Assembly: GCA_938030705.1 (NCBI GenBank)
Contig: CALHIR010000027.1
Span: 49,956-113,955 of the forward strand
DNA length: 64,000 nt
Direction of reading: 5' to 3'
Origin: Candidatus Poseidoniaceae archaeon
GTDB lineage: Archaea > Thermoplasmatota > Poseidoniia > Poseidoniales > Poseidoniaceae
The notes under the pieces are model-generated. The model ran no database searches. It had not been told where the DNA came from and was given only the letters and a program-made list of their open reading frames with translations. Below, one piece after another: positions 1 to 8,795 of the stretch. The translations under genes were made by a program, and so were the position numbers. Each line of letters starts with the position of its first letter. Position 1 is the stretch's first letter.

Positions 1-1412
1 AGGAGTTCCTTCTTCGCCGCCTCCACGCCCTCGAATTCTTCGGCTTCCATCGCTTCGAGCAGGCCCTCATCAACGCCCATTTCCAAGAGAAGGGTTCGGT
101 GCGTAGGAATGGGGTCTTTTGCCTCCCAGTACGAGAGCAATGCTCGGTCAACATAGCCTGCTGGTGTTCCGCTTGGGTTTCCCAAATAGAGGTCGTCGTG
201 ATGGTGTGCATGCCCGCAACCACGCATGGTTTCGACGTGAATGAGGGTCGGTCCACCGCCCGCCATCGAAAACTCTCGGGCGACGGCGGTTGAAGCGTGC
301 CAGGCTGCGGGGTCGGAACCGTCGATGGTCCATGCAGGGAAGCCCATGGCGTTGGCCTTGTCAGCCCAGACCTCAACTCCAGACTGCTTTGCAGGGGGTG
401 TGTCCAAGGCGATTTGGTTGTTTTGAAGAATGTACGTGATGGGCAGGCCTCTGGCCCCGGCGAGGTTCATGGCCTCCCAAAATTCACCGGAAGAGGATGC
501 GCCTTCACCGATGCAAGCCACATGAAACCGGTCCAACGATTGGCGCCATGCGGCAAAAGCCAGCCCGGTCATCGTTGCACTGGCGATGGGTAGAGGCGCT
601 GTTGGCGGGAGAACACCGACGTGCCACGCACCGACGTGGAGGTCACGACCGCCAGCGTCATCCCATCCTCCGTTTTGATTGGAGCCAACCTTTCCGAGAT
701 TGGCGGCCATCACGTCGAGGGGTGTATCCCCCATAGCAAGACCGAGCCCAACGTCTCGAATCATCGGCGCAACCAAATCGCCATCGTAGCCCTTCCCGGG
801 CCGGGCGTTTCGGGGCGCATCGGGTTGACGGTTCAGCGCCGTGGCCACGGCAACCACACCCTCTTGCCAAGTTGAGCGGAAGCCTTTGCCTCCAAATTTG
901 CTACCGTCCGGGGTTTCAACGCCTTGGGTAAAAATGTCTTTGAGGGCGGCATCCAAACTTCGCGTGCGGGTCATCAAGCGTTGCCATTCGAGCCTTTGCT
1001 CAACGGTGACCGACATGTAATGTGCAAGACGGCGAAGCATCAAGCGCATGTCCACCAAGAAGTGGATTCGGCGGCGCTCAAGCATAACGTCCATGCTGCG
1101 GCGAGGAATGACTTCTCGCTCGAGTTCATCGCCCAAAGTGGTTTTTATTTGTTTTTTCAAGCCTCGCTCGAGAGCGTCCACAAAGCGTTGGGCAAAGGTG
1201 TTCCATGATGGGCCCTCAAAGGTCTCGGGCTCTGCATCCACGATATGGTCCCAAACATTGGCCACCAAGAAAAGATGAGCATCATGACGCTGGGCGACAA
1301 ACGAGAGCACCTCAGCGCGAGCGGCGTCTTTGGGAAGAGCTTGAACAAACTCCAGTGGTTGGTCTGCTCGCCATTCCTGGCCGAAGATTTCCGGTAGGTC
1401 CCCTTGTGTCAT
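1..1412 (-). CDS. 2-oxoacid dehydrogenase E1 component, alpha subunit (3' end missing)
   Basis: Thiamine-diphosphate-dependent E1 alpha subunit of a pyruvate or branched-chain 2-oxoacid dehydrogenase complex, which decarboxylates the 2-oxoacid and passes the acyl group to E2 lipoate. I translated this frame by hand from ATG at 1412; it stays open to the window edge (about 470 codons). The TPP signature is clear near residue 300: GEGASSSGEFWEAMNLAG, then LPITYILQNNQIALDTP (the first Asp of the usual GDG is Glu), followed by the ETMRGCGHAHHHDD loop. About 100-150 residues precede the usual E1-alpha start and are unfamiliar. The last visible residues resemble the normal C-terminal helix, so little is probably missing unless an E1-beta domain is fused. 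Substrate cannot be told from sequence. Confidence 0.85.
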   Translation of the reverse strand, partial: MTQGDLPEIFGQEWRADQPLEFVQALPKDAARAEVLSFVAQRHDAHLFLVANVWDHIVDAEPETFEGPSWNTFAQRFVDALERGLKKQIKTTLGDELEREVIPRRSMDVMLERRRIHFLVDMRLMLRRLAHYMSVTVEQRLEWQRLMTRTRSLDAALKDIFTQGVETPDGSKFGGKGFRSTWQEGVVAVATALNRQPDAPRNARPGKGYDGDLVAPMIRDVGLGLAMGDTPLDVMAANLGKVGSNQNGGWDDAGGRDLHVGAWHVGVLPPTAPLPIASATMTGLAFAAWRQSLDRFHVACIGEGASSSGEFWEAMNLAGARGLPITYILQNNQIALDTPPAKQSGVEVWADKANAMGFPAWTIDGSDPAAWHASTAVAREFSMAGGGPTLIHVETMRGCGHAHHHDDLYLGNPSGTPAGYVDRALLSYWEAKDPIPTHRTLLLEMGVDEGLLEAMEAEEFEGVEAAKKEL

Positions 1413-1459
1413 GGCCTGTCCCCGACCCTCCCAAGAGATGGGTGGCTTCAATCCTCTTC

Positions 1460-2749
1460 TCATTCGGATTGAAGGCCTTCATGGGCGACCTCCAGTGCGG
1501 ATTTGCGTTTTTTGATTTCTTCCTCGTAGCATTCGTGAAGCAAGTCTCGGTTGGTCAAGGTCAACAAGAGCGCTCCGAGGGCGGGAAGGGCCAGCCCTCC
1601 AAGGGCGATAGCCCAAGAACCAAACGCATCGAAAGCCGGCCCGACCAACAGCGGTCCAACAATGGTCCCTGCAGCCCAAGCCGCCCCAAAAACGCCGAAG
1701 GCCAAACCGGGGTTGCCCTCGCCGAGAGCGCGGTTCGTGGCGGTATCGATCATCGGCAACATCGGAATCTGTGCTGCGGCGATAAAAAATTGGAAGGACC
1801 CGAGCAGCAAAATCATCGCTAAGACCGCCATGTTTCCCGAGAGAACATAACCGACCAAACCCACACCTAAGAGGGAAAGGACGACGAAAAACCAGCCGAT
1901 AATCATGTAACGAGTCGGCCCGTGACGGTCGACCCACCGTCCCCAAATGACGGACCCCAAACCTTGCATCAACACCATGACCAACAGCACACCCCCGATG
2001 GCTGCCGAGGAGAGTCCCAAGGCGTCGTCAAGGAACAACGGAACGCCGGCTTCGAGAGCTCCCGTGGCAACGGTGGTGATGGCCAGCAACACGCCAACCC
2101 GGAAGAGAATTCGGTCGGAGAAAAACACGCCGATGGAAGCCGAGGGAGTGGTGTCCTCTCTCGGCCCCCCAACCACCTCCATTGACGCCCACATCACCGG
2201 ACAAACCAAGGCGGTTAAGAGTGCCAAAAGCGTGAACGCAGAAGCCTCACCCCACGTGAACAGCACCCCGCCAAGAACCGGCCCAAACAAGCCCCCAATG
2301 GCCGCCGTACCGAGCAACTTCCCCGCTTGCTCACCAAAACGGACGGGCCACAACCGGGAGGCGGCCGCCAAACCGGCCGTCATGATGGTGGCTCCCGAAG
2401 CGCCGTGCATCATTCGAGCGAAAGCCAGCAAGAGAAACGGCCGACCCACCCATTCGTTGGTCGCCACGACATAGAGACCACATGAAGCCGTCAAGAGCAC
2501 CAAACTCACAAAAACAGTTTTGCCTGCTCCAAAACGGTCTGTAATGCGCCCGGTTAACGGGCCAAAAAGAAGCAAAGGAACCGCCCATAACGACACGAGA
2601 AGGGTCGCCTGGGTGGCGTTCAGACCAAACTGCGTTTGCCACGATGGCAAGATGGGGACGATGAAGGCATAACCAAGAAAGTTAACAAAAAAGGCGAGGA
2701 GAAGGGCGAGGAAGGCACGTTGAAGTCGACGCTCGTCCACGGCCCTCAC
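1460..2749 (-). CDS. MFS transporter
   Basis: Twelve-helix major facilitator superfamily permease of 429 residues, the usual length. The loop between helices 2 and 3 carries the MFS motif A-like GPLTGRITDRFGAGK, and a related loop, WGRWVDRHGPTRYM, follows helix 8, as expected from the internal duplication. Hydrophobic segments fill the protein and it ends in a short charged tail. The start is GTG at 2749, overlapping the TGA of the upstream gene by four bases (GTGA), so the two are translationally coupled. The substrate is unknown; drug/metabolite efflux is the most common role for this look. Confidence 0.88.
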   Translation of the reverse strand: MRAVDERRLQRAFLALLLAFFVNFLGYAFIVPILPSWQTQFGLNATQATLLVSLWAVPLLLFGPLTGRITDRFGAGKTVFVSLVLLTASCGLYVVATNEWVGRPFLLLAFARMMHGASGATIMTAGLAAASRLWPVRFGEQAGKLLGTAAIGGLFGPVLGGVLFTWGEASAFTLLALLTALVCPVMWASMEVVGGPREDTTPSASIGVFFSDRILFRVGVLLAITTVATGALEAGVPLFLDDALGLSSAAIGGVLLVMVLMQGLGSVIWGRWVDRHGPTRYMIIGWFFVVLSLLGVGLVGYVLSGNMAVLAMILLLGSFQFFIAAAQIPMLPMIDTATNRALGEGNPGLAFGVFGAAWAAGTIVGPLLVGPAFDAFGSWAIALGGLALPALGALLLTLTNRDLLHECYEEEIKKRKSALEVAHEGLQSE

Positions 2750-3849
2750 TCCTCCTCCTTCTGAGCGGGAAGAGCGTCAAGCATGTCCGTCGTAAGGACA
2801 CTGGCATCCTCAATCTGTGTGAGCAAAGTCAAATCGGACAAGGCTCCGGGGCGCTTGAGCGCCGTCATCAATTCCTGAAGGACTTCAGCGGTGAGTCTGG
2901 TCAACGCCAAAGTTTCGGGGTCAATGCCCACCTTATCGGTCGCTTCCAGCAGAGAAACATAGTCGGGCTCTTCGGAGAGGATCCCGTCCATATCCGCTTC
3001 CACCTGACGAGCAATGTCTTTGGCCTGACGCTCAAGAATGTCTTCCATCGAAGAATTCCCGCCGGACAGAGGCAGGGTTGCTGTCGCCCCTTCGCCCAGC
3101 GTAGCCCCTTTCTTGAGGGCCTTGAACGATGGAAGATTGGTAGGACCGTTGGTGGGTTTTTCGTCCACCCCTTCGGTCGAGTTGTCCAACGAAGTCCCCG
3201 GTGGCTTCTCGGTACCGACGAGCCGATTCAGAGCCAACCGGACCATGGTGGTCATGGATTGGGCGGAAAGTCCGCCCTCTTCATCAGCGAATTCGTCATC
3301 GCCCATTTCATCTTGGATTGAGGCGACAAATTCGTCATCGATGTTTCCGGCCTCAACCAGACGTCGCAGCATCGGTAAGGCCCACTGACTGTCGTTCATG
3401 GTCATGCCAACATCAAATCGTTGCCCACCGAGGCCACCCCCACCCGAACCGGCTGATACCTCGGCAGGTGGTGCAACAAATTGTTTGGCTGCATGCCGGC
3501 CAATCTGGCCGATGAGTTGATTCATGTCCACGGGCTTTCCGATTACCTCAGCCACGCCAGCCATAGCCGCCGATGAAAGAAAATCCGGGGCCGTGGTTCT
3601 GGAAAGAAGCACGGTGCGCGTTGCGGAGCGAAAACGTGGTTGACCGGCCAACGCCTGGCATACATCCAGAGCGCTTCCCTGCGCCCATTCGCCTTCCAAC
3701 AGAAGGACGTCGGGCAGCACAGCACTTGCTGTTGCCTCGGTTTGAGCAAGGGTGCTCAATCGGGTCACTTCATACCCCTCTCGTTCAAAGGTATTCGCCA
3801 ACAGGTTGCGGCGCCCTTCATTTTCGTCGGCGATGATGATGCTGGCCAT
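2746..3849 (-). CDS. Degenerate CheY-like receiver-domain protein
   Basis: Residues 1-120 form a response-regulator receiver fold: acidic pair D8-E9, a PDVLLLE strand, S83 at the switch position and K105 in GKP. The phospho-acceptor position is Glu (E52), not Asp, so normal phosphotransfer is unlikely; a permanently 'on-like' or purely structural receiver is my inference. The remaining 250 residues are acidic with Gly/Ser/Thr-rich linkers and show no DNA-binding or enzyme domain that I recognise. Two in-frame ATGs exist (3855 and 3849). The ribosome-binding sequence GGAGG is 2 bases from the first and 8 from the second, so I chose 3849. It overlaps the downstream MFS gene by four bases. Confidence 0.75.
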   Translation of the reverse strand: MASIIIADENEGRRNLLANTFEREGYEVTRLSTLAQTEATASAVLPDVLLLEGEWAQGSALDVCQALAGQPRFRSATRTVLLSRTTAPDFLSSAAMAGVAEVIGKPVDMNQLIGQIGRHAAKQFVAPPAEVSAGSGGGGLGGQRFDVGMTMNDSQWALPMLRRLVEAGNIDDEFVASIQDEMGDDEFADEEGGLSAQSMTTMVRLALNRLVGTEKPPGTSLDNSTEGVDEKPTNGPTNLPSFKALKKGATLGEGATATLPLSGGNSSMEDILERQAKDIARQVEADMDGILSEEPDYVSLLEATDKVGIDPETLALTRLTAEVLQELMTALKRPGALSDLTLLTQIEDASVLTTDMLDALPAQKEEE

Positions 3850-3960
3850 TCTCATCCCCTCCGGTATGAAAGCAAGAACTCAGCGGCTTTGAACCTCACC
3901 CAATGGGAGAACAGGGCAACCGTGTTTTGTTCACTTCCCGGCGTAGACACGGTTCGTGAT

Positions 3961-5127
3961 TCATTCGATGTCGCCCGGCGCCGCTGCATGCCAACCCATG
4001 ATGCCCCCATCAAGGTTGAAGAGGCGCTCGGCGACCCATCCCGCCTGAATCAATTCAATGGCCGCCAGTTGTGAGCGCATGCCGCTCTTGCAGTGAATGA
4101 CAATGTCGGTCTTTTTTGGAAGGCTGTTCAAAACCGAGAGGACATTGGTATGAGGGACCTGAAGATCGCAACTTTTAGCACGAGCCTCCGCATATTCCGT
4201 GTCGGAACGAACATCGAGAATAAACGGCTCCCAGCCGTTTTTCCGACGCTCAAGAAACTCAGGGACCGAAATATGGTTGAACATGATTGCGTCTGAGGAG
4301 GGGGCGGATTTTTGTTCTTGCGGCGAAGAAGAAACCTGCGAAGGAGCCATGCACCATGCTTCCTCGGTCAGCATGGCGGCCGCTTTGGAAAGGTCGGCAA
4401 CCGGTTCCCGTTCCGAGTTAGCCTCAAACATCAGGGTATCAAAAGCCATGGATTGGGCATCGTAAAGGAGGAGTTTTCCAGTTAAAGAGACCGGCAAGCC
4501 GAGCAGAAATTTGATCGCCTCTGTCGCTTGGAGCACCCCGATTACACCAGGAAGAACCCCAAAGACACCGGCCTCCGAGCAGGACGGAATGGCCTCCGGG
4601 GGGGGTGGCTCGGGAAACAGGTCGCGATAGCAAGGACCGCCGTCGTGATTGAACAGGGACACTTGGCCCTCGAAACGAAAGACTGAGCCGTAGACCCACG
4701 GAAGACCGAGCAATGCACATGCATCATCAATAAGGTAGCGAGTTGGAAGATTATCGGTTCCGTCAATGACGATGTCCCAACCTGTCATGATGTCCATCGC
4801 GTTTTCAGGGTTCAAACGCTGGCGAAAAACCTCCACCTTCACGTTCGGGTCCAATGCCTCAAGCGTGGCCTTTGCCGACGCCACTTTGGCCAGACCCACA
4901 TCATCCGTGGTGTGCAAGATTTGTCGTTGAAGATTGCTAAGGTCGACCTCATCGTTGTCCACCAGCCCCAAACGGCCAATCCCCGCAGCAACGAGGTACA
5001 ACGCCGCAGGAGAACCGAGGCCGCCGGCCCCGATGACAAGAACGCTCGCTTTGTTCAATTTGCGCTGGCCTTCCACGCCAACGTTGGGCAGGCTGATGTG
5101 CCGAGCATGCCGAGCGACATCAACCAT
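3961..5127 (-). CDS. MoeB/ThiF-family E1-like adenylyltransferase fused to rhodanese
   Basis: An ATP-dependent E1-like enzyme that adenylates the C-terminal Gly of a ubiquitin-like sulfur carrier (MoaD, ThiS or SAMP type), followed by a sulfurtransferase domain; the layout matches MOCS3/MoeBR. Residues 25-240 carry GAGGLGS (33-39), NLQRQI and the catalytic-Cys region PSCSEAGV (C183). Residues 285-388 are rhodanese with active loop CKSGMRS (C346). The zinc site is damaged: the usual CYRC reads CYRD (C166, D169), and the second CxxC pair before the linker is absent. Likely role is molybdopterin/thiamine sulfur transfer or SAMP activation. The neighbouring thioredoxin reductase lies 39 bases upstream on the same strand. 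Confidence 0.88.
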   Translation of the reverse strand: MVDVARHARHISLPNVGVEGQRKLNKASVLVIGAGGLGSPAALYLVAAGIGRLGLVDNDEVDLSNLQRQILHTTDDVGLAKVASAKATLEALDPNVKVEVFRQRLNPENAMDIMTGWDIVIDGTDNLPTRYLIDDACALLGLPWVYGSVFRFEGQVSLFNHDGGPCYRDLFPEPPPPEAIPSCSEAGVFGVLPGVIGVLQATEAIKFLLGLPVSLTGKLLLYDAQSMAFDTLMFEANSEREPVADLSKAAAMLTEEAWCMAPSQVSSSPQEQKSAPSSDAIMFNHISVPEFLERRKNGWEPFILDVRSDTEYAEARAKSCDLQVPHTNVLSVLNSLPKKTDIVIHCKSGMRSQLAAIELIQAGWVAERLFNLDGGIMGWHAAAPGDIE

Positions 5128-5166
5128 GACACGGCCAAACCGACGGTCTTCATCAAGGAAACGGCT

Positions 5167-6096
5167 TCAATGAACGTTCTCTTCAAGCCACTTTTCAACG
5201 TCCATGGCCGCAGAGCAACCCATTCCGGCGGCGGTGATGGCTTGCTTGTAGCGTGTGTCAACCACGTCGCCCGCAGCAAAGACACCGGGGACGGAAGTCA
5301 TCGTATGCTCTTTGTGAACGATGTAGCCGTTCTCATCGGTTTCCACTTGACCGCCGAGGAAATCGGTGATGGGCGTGTGGCCGATGGCGATGAACGCCCC
5401 GGTCGCTTCGATGGTTTCCGTGGTACCGTCTTGGGTGTTTTCGAGGACGGCGCCGCTGAGCCCTTTGTCGTCGGAAAGCCATTCCTTGATTTGGCGGAAG
5501 GTCCGGATCTCGATTTTCGGGTTCTTTGCAGCTCGCTCGTACATGATCGTGGAGGCCTTGAATACGTCTCGACGATGTATGAGGGTGACTTTGCTCGCAA
5601 AGCGTGTGAGGAAGGTCGCTTCCTCACAAGCTGAATCACCGCCACCAATAACGAGGACGTGTTCGTCTCGGAAGAACGCCCCGTCGCAAGTTGCGCATGT
5701 GGAGATACCTCGTCCCTTTTGTTCCGCCTCACCTGGGGCGTCCAACCACATCGATTCAGCACCGGTGCACACGATGATGGAGTGCGTGAGGAAGGTCTCG
5801 CCCTCAACCGTGACTTTGTAAGGGCGCTCGCTCAAATCCACCTCGTCCACGTTCTTGTCTTCCACTTCAAGACCAAAGCGCTCGGCTTGTTCTCGCAACT
5901 GCATCATCATCTCTGGCCCAGCAATGCCTTCAGGGTAGCCGGGGAAATTTTCAATGTCACTGGTCAACATCAATTGCCCTCCGGACATATAACCGGCGAA
6001 CATGAGGGGGTTGAGCATGGCTCGTCCAGCATAGAGGCCGGCCGTGTAGCCAGCAGGACCAGAACCGATGATGATGACATTGCGTACTTCAGACAT
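5167..6096 (-). CDS. trxB: Thioredoxin reductase
   Basis: FAD- and NAD(P)H-dependent reductase of thioredoxin, about 309 residues, normal for the low-molecular-weight type. FAD motif GSGPAG at residues 11-16, redox-active CATC (C134, C137), NAD(P)-binding IGGGDSACEEA, and the C-terminal FAD contact FAAGDVVDTRYKQ. The open frame extends upstream to 6210, but family alignment and the GGAGAG ribosome-binding sequence 7 bases before ATG at 6096 favour MSEVRNV as the true N-terminus. It lies just upstream of the MoeB-rhodanese gene and probably shares its transcript. Confidence 0.95.
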   Translation of the reverse strand: MSEVRNVIIIGSGPAGYTAGLYAGRAMLNPLMFAGYMSGGQLMLTSDIENFPGYPEGIAGPEMMMQLREQAERFGLEVEDKNVDEVDLSERPYKVTVEGETFLTHSIIVCTGAESMWLDAPGEAEQKGRGISTCATCDGAFFRDEHVLVIGGGDSACEEATFLTRFASKVTLIHRRDVFKASTIMYERAAKNPKIEIRTFRQIKEWLSDDKGLSGAVLENTQDGTTETIEATGAFIAIGHTPITDFLGGQVETDENGYIVHKEHTMTSVPGVFAAGDVVDTRYKQAITAAGMGCSAAMDVEKWLEENVH

Positions 6097-6198
6097 GTGA
6101 CTCTCCAATCGTTCGTGAGGAACGGTGGTGTTTGAAGATTCGCCCCCGAGCCCCATGAGAAGGAAAAACATAGAGATACCCCCAAAGGAGGCGCGTGT

Positions 6199-6879
6199 AT
6201 GGTCAGCCAACTCGCAGCAGCCGCCGGCATGGGCGTGTACGTCGTGCTGATCTTATGGGCCACCAAAATACCCTACACCATGATGGTCGACCGAGGCATG
6301 GAACACATCCGAGCCGTGTACTATAACCGGAAAATCGTCCACATGCTTGCCGGTGGGGTCGGCTCATTGAGCGTGCCGTTCTTGTTTACCAGTCCTTGGT
6401 ATCCGTTGGTTTGCGGCATCCTCTTGACGGCGTTGCTTTACGCTTCGCATCGAGCTGGCATCGTTATGCATTGGTTCCAAACTGAACAAAATCAAAACGA
6501 TGTGAAGTTCGGCCTCATGTGGTGGACCTCCATTGCCCTGATCTGGTGGCTTGTGGGCGACCCTTGGCTGGCCATCGTACCTTCCCTTTTCATGGCCTTT
6601 GGCGATGGCATCACCGGGGTCGTTCGCAACGCAGTGGTCCAAAAACGGTCAAAGAGCCCAATTGGCAACGTCTTCATGTTCTTGGTCAGTGCGCCCCTCG
6701 GTTGGTACGCAGCAAAAGCAGGTGACCCCAGCCTTCCTGCTTGGGGCCTCATCGCTGCCACCGTCGCCACGTTCGTCGAGCGCTACGAATTTGGCCCTAT
6801 CGACGATAACATCCTCATCACGGTGTGCGCCACGGCCGTTCTTCTGCTTGGCGTCCAAGTAGGACCGCTCATCGCCTAG
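6199..6879 (+). CDS. Dolichol/phytol kinase-family membrane protein (CTP-dependent kinase-like)
   Basis: Polytopic membrane protein of 226 residues related to the SEC59/DGK1/VTE5 group, which phosphorylates dolichol, diacylglycerol or phytol using CTP. Diagnostic pieces are the early RKIVHMLAGG (Lys-His in helix 2), the cytoplasmic GDGITGVVRNAV followed by K-S-PIGN, and the late FVERYEFGPIDDN, which matches the E...DDN ending of these kinases. The hydrophobic pattern suggests 6-7 membrane helices. A strong ribosome-binding sequence AAAGGAGG sits 7 bases before the ATG. It is divergent from trxB. In an archaeon the substrate could be dolichol, geranylgeraniol or an archaeol-type alcohol; the sequence does not decide. 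Confidence 0.75.
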   Translation: MVSQLAAAAGMGVYVVLILWATKIPYTMMVDRGMEHIRAVYYNRKIVHMLAGGVGSLSVPFLFTSPWYPLVCGILLTALLYASHRAGIVMHWFQTEQNQNDVKFGLMWWTSIALIWWLVGDPWLAIVPSLFMAFGDGITGVVRNAVVQKRSKSPIGNVFMFLVSAPLGWYAAKAGDPSLPAWGLIAATVATFVERYEFGPIDDNILITVCATAVLLLGVQVGPLIA

Positions 6880-6896
6880 AATGGCGTGAATCAATT

Positions 6897-7241
6897 TCAC
6901 TGTCCGATGACCTTGTAGTCATCACTCAGAGGCGTGGCTCCGGTCTCAACACGAATGATTTTGCCATCTTGGAATTCGTAAAACGCCAACACGGCCTCGG
7001 AGGTGGACCCGTTGGCAAAATGGGCAATGGAATGATGCACGCCAACTTCGTCGTTCTCAAAGAGAATGCGGTGGGCTTCTGTTCGGACCGCTCCTGTCCC
7101 GGCGAAAGCCATGATGTCGGGCTTGGTCATGACGGCTCCGCCTACATGCGGATAGAACTTGCAGTCGTCATGGATAAGGGCGTCGAGGGCAGCTTTATCT
7201 CCGGAATCAAAGGCGGTCTCGTATTGTTTGAGGATGCTCAT
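6897..7241 (-). CDS. SnoaL/NTF2-like protein
   Basis: 114-residue cone-shaped NTF2-like fold of the SnoaL/ketosteroid-isomerase-like group: an N-terminal helix pair (YETAFDSGDKAALDALIHDDCKFYPH), a conserved central strand and C-terminal strands ending VLAFYEFQDGKIIRVETG. Such proteins are isomerases, hydrolases or binding proteins; substrate cannot be inferred. It converges with the kinase-like gene 17 bases away. A TATA-like element about 25 bases before its ATG suggests leaderless transcription. Confidence 0.75.
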   Translation of the reverse strand: MSILKQYETAFDSGDKAALDALIHDDCKFYPHVGGAVMTKPDIMAFAGTGAVRTEAHRILFENDEVGVHHSIAHFANGSTSEAVLAFYEFQDGKIIRVETGATPLSDDYKVIGQ

Positions 7242-7261
7242 AGCATCGGGGTTTGGTCGGA

Positions 7262-7271
7262 ATCAAATAAT
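7262..7271 (-). promoter_or_regulatory. TATA-like element of the SnoaL/NTF2-like gene
   Basis: Minus strand TTATTTGA, centre about 25 bases upstream of ATG 7241; no ribosome-binding sequence precedes the ATG. Confidence 0.45.
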
Positions 7272-7342
7272 GCCTTCCTCGGAAGGCCTTGGATAAAAAG
7301 ACCGATAGGAACCTTTGAGGTCTGCATTCATGAGGGGAAAAC

Positions 7343-8350
7343 ATGAGGATTCACTGCCTTGGTGGTGGCTTGGTTGGTTCCTTCGTGACCCGTAAATTGC
7401 ATGAAGCGGGCTTTGAAGTCCATCTTTTTGATATCGTTCAGCGAGAGACACACGCCACCTTCCACCTGCTCGACGCAGCGAGCGCTGACCATCGTGCCGC
7501 TGACCTGATCGTGAACATGGTTCCCGGTGAGGTGGGGCACAGCGTCCTTCAAGCCCTCCACCCGCACGGCCATCGCATCGTTGACCTCTCGTTCAGTGAA
7601 ACCACCCCTGACCAGTTGCCAAAAGGCACCAGCACCGTCCTTTGGGACGTAGGTATCGCGCCCGGGTTGTCCAACATGCTGGTGGCGCTTGCTCACCGAG
7701 AACTTGGGGCCCTGGAAAAGGTCAGCATCAAGGTGGGTGGAAACCCCGCACAGCCCGATAACGAATGGTCCTACATGGCACCGTTTTCACCGCACGATGT
7801 GATTGCAGAATACACGCGTGCCGCCCGTGTGGTTCGAGACGGAGAAATGGTCGTTGTTCCAGCGATGTCAGACCTTCACAGCATTGACGCCAGCGGTCGA
7901 ACGATGGACGCTTTCTTGACCGACGGGCTGCGCTCACTCATCACGCTTCCAGCCCGCACCATGGGCGAATATACCGTGCGCTGGCCCGGCCATATCCAGC
8001 GGTACCAAACGACGCAACTCCACCCCAATGAACTGTTGGATGCCTGGCGGTTCAACCCAGAACGCCCTGAATTTACATGGATGGAAGTTCAAGTGGAAGG
8101 AAACGGCCAAACACGCACATGGACCGTGGAAGATGAAGGCAAAGACGGCGACTCAAGCATGGCCAGAACCACGGGCCTCGTCACCTATGCTTGCGTGGTC
8201 GCTTGGAGCCAAGAGGACTTGTTCACCGAGGGCATCCATCCCCCTGAGGACCTGCCTTCCGAGGTGATCTACAAGGTCATTCAAACGCTCCAAAGCGAAG
8301 GCGTCATGATTCAGGCAAACGAGACCCAAACGGGGTCGTCGACGACATGA
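7343..8350 (+). CDS. Saccharopine dehydrogenase-family oxidoreductase
   Basis: 335-residue Rossmann-fold protein related to saccharopine dehydrogenase (Lys9/LYS1-like, COG1748). It begins MRIHCLGGGLVGSFVTRKL with the GxGxxG-type nucleotide loop (GGGLVG), followed by a short catalytic domain containing LWDVGIAPGLSNMLV, the region that in this family contacts the amino-acid substrate. A GAGGGG ribosome-binding sequence precedes the ATG. These archaeal homologues may act in amino-acid (lysine, carboxynorspermidine or similar) metabolism; no pathway genes flank it, so the substrate is unassigned. Confidence 0.82.
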   Translation: MRIHCLGGGLVGSFVTRKLHEAGFEVHLFDIVQRETHATFHLLDAASADHRAADLIVNMVPGEVGHSVLQALHPHGHRIVDLSFSETTPDQLPKGTSTVLWDVGIAPGLSNMLVALAHRELGALEKVSIKVGGNPAQPDNEWSYMAPFSPHDVIAEYTRAARVVRDGEMVVVPAMSDLHSIDASGRTMDAFLTDGLRSLITLPARTMGEYTVRWPGHIQRYQTTQLHPNELLDAWRFNPERPEFTWMEVQVEGNGQTRTWTVEDEGKDGDSSMARTTGLVTYACVVAWSQEDLFTEGIHPPEDLPSEVIYKVIQTLQSEGVMIQANETQTGSSTT

Positions 8351-8398
8351 TATGGCCTACACTAAACCTAATATCTCATCGTGGGGGGTTGAGGGTTT

Positions 8399-8785
8399 AT
8401 GCGCCTCGCTCTCCCCCTTGTACTGATTCTCCTTCTTTCCGGTTGCACCTCATCAGGTGCATGGGAACGAGTCGATGTGGAAGCGTTTGACCAAGCCATT
8501 GAGGACCATCCGAAGGCCTTCCTCTTGGACGTTCGGACGACAAGTGAATGGGAACAAGATGGTCATCTCGAAAACGCCACCCTCATTCCTCACACGAGTT
8601 TAGAAGACCGACGTGATGAACTGCCCGAGGACAAGGATGAGTTGATCCTTCTGTACTGCCGCAGCGGCAACCGTTCACAGGATGCTGCACAAACCCTTCT
8701 TGACCTCGGTTTTACCAACCTCATTGAACTTGAATCCGGCATCACCGGCTGGAAAGATGCCGGTATGCCCGTAAGCTATGCCTGA
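8399..8785 (+). CDS. Rhodanese-domain lipoprotein
   Basis: 128 residues: a 15-residue signal segment ending in lipobox LSGC (C16), then one rhodanese domain with LLDVRTTSEWEQDGH and active-site loop CRSGNRS. The protein should sit outside the membrane, anchored by a lipidated Cys. Single-domain rhodaneses transfer sulfane sulfur; an extracellular one may act on thiosulfate or polysulfide or serve as a binding domain. It follows the saccharopine dehydrogenase-like gene by 48 bases and precedes a cytosolic rhodanese by 10 bases, forming a probable operon. Confidence 0.88.
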   Translation: MRLALPLVLILLLSGCTSSGAWERVDVEAFDQAIEDHPKAFLLDVRTTSEWEQDGHLENATLIPHTSLEDRRDELPEDKDELILLYCRSGNRSQDAAQTLLDLGFTNLIELESGITGWKDAGMPVSYA

Positions 8786-8795
8786 GGTGAAGAAG

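Noticed and set aside
99..1278. Several plus-strand open frames of 60-100 codons
   Set aside because: All are antisense to the E1-alpha frame, which shows clear TPP-enzyme motifs on the minus strand.
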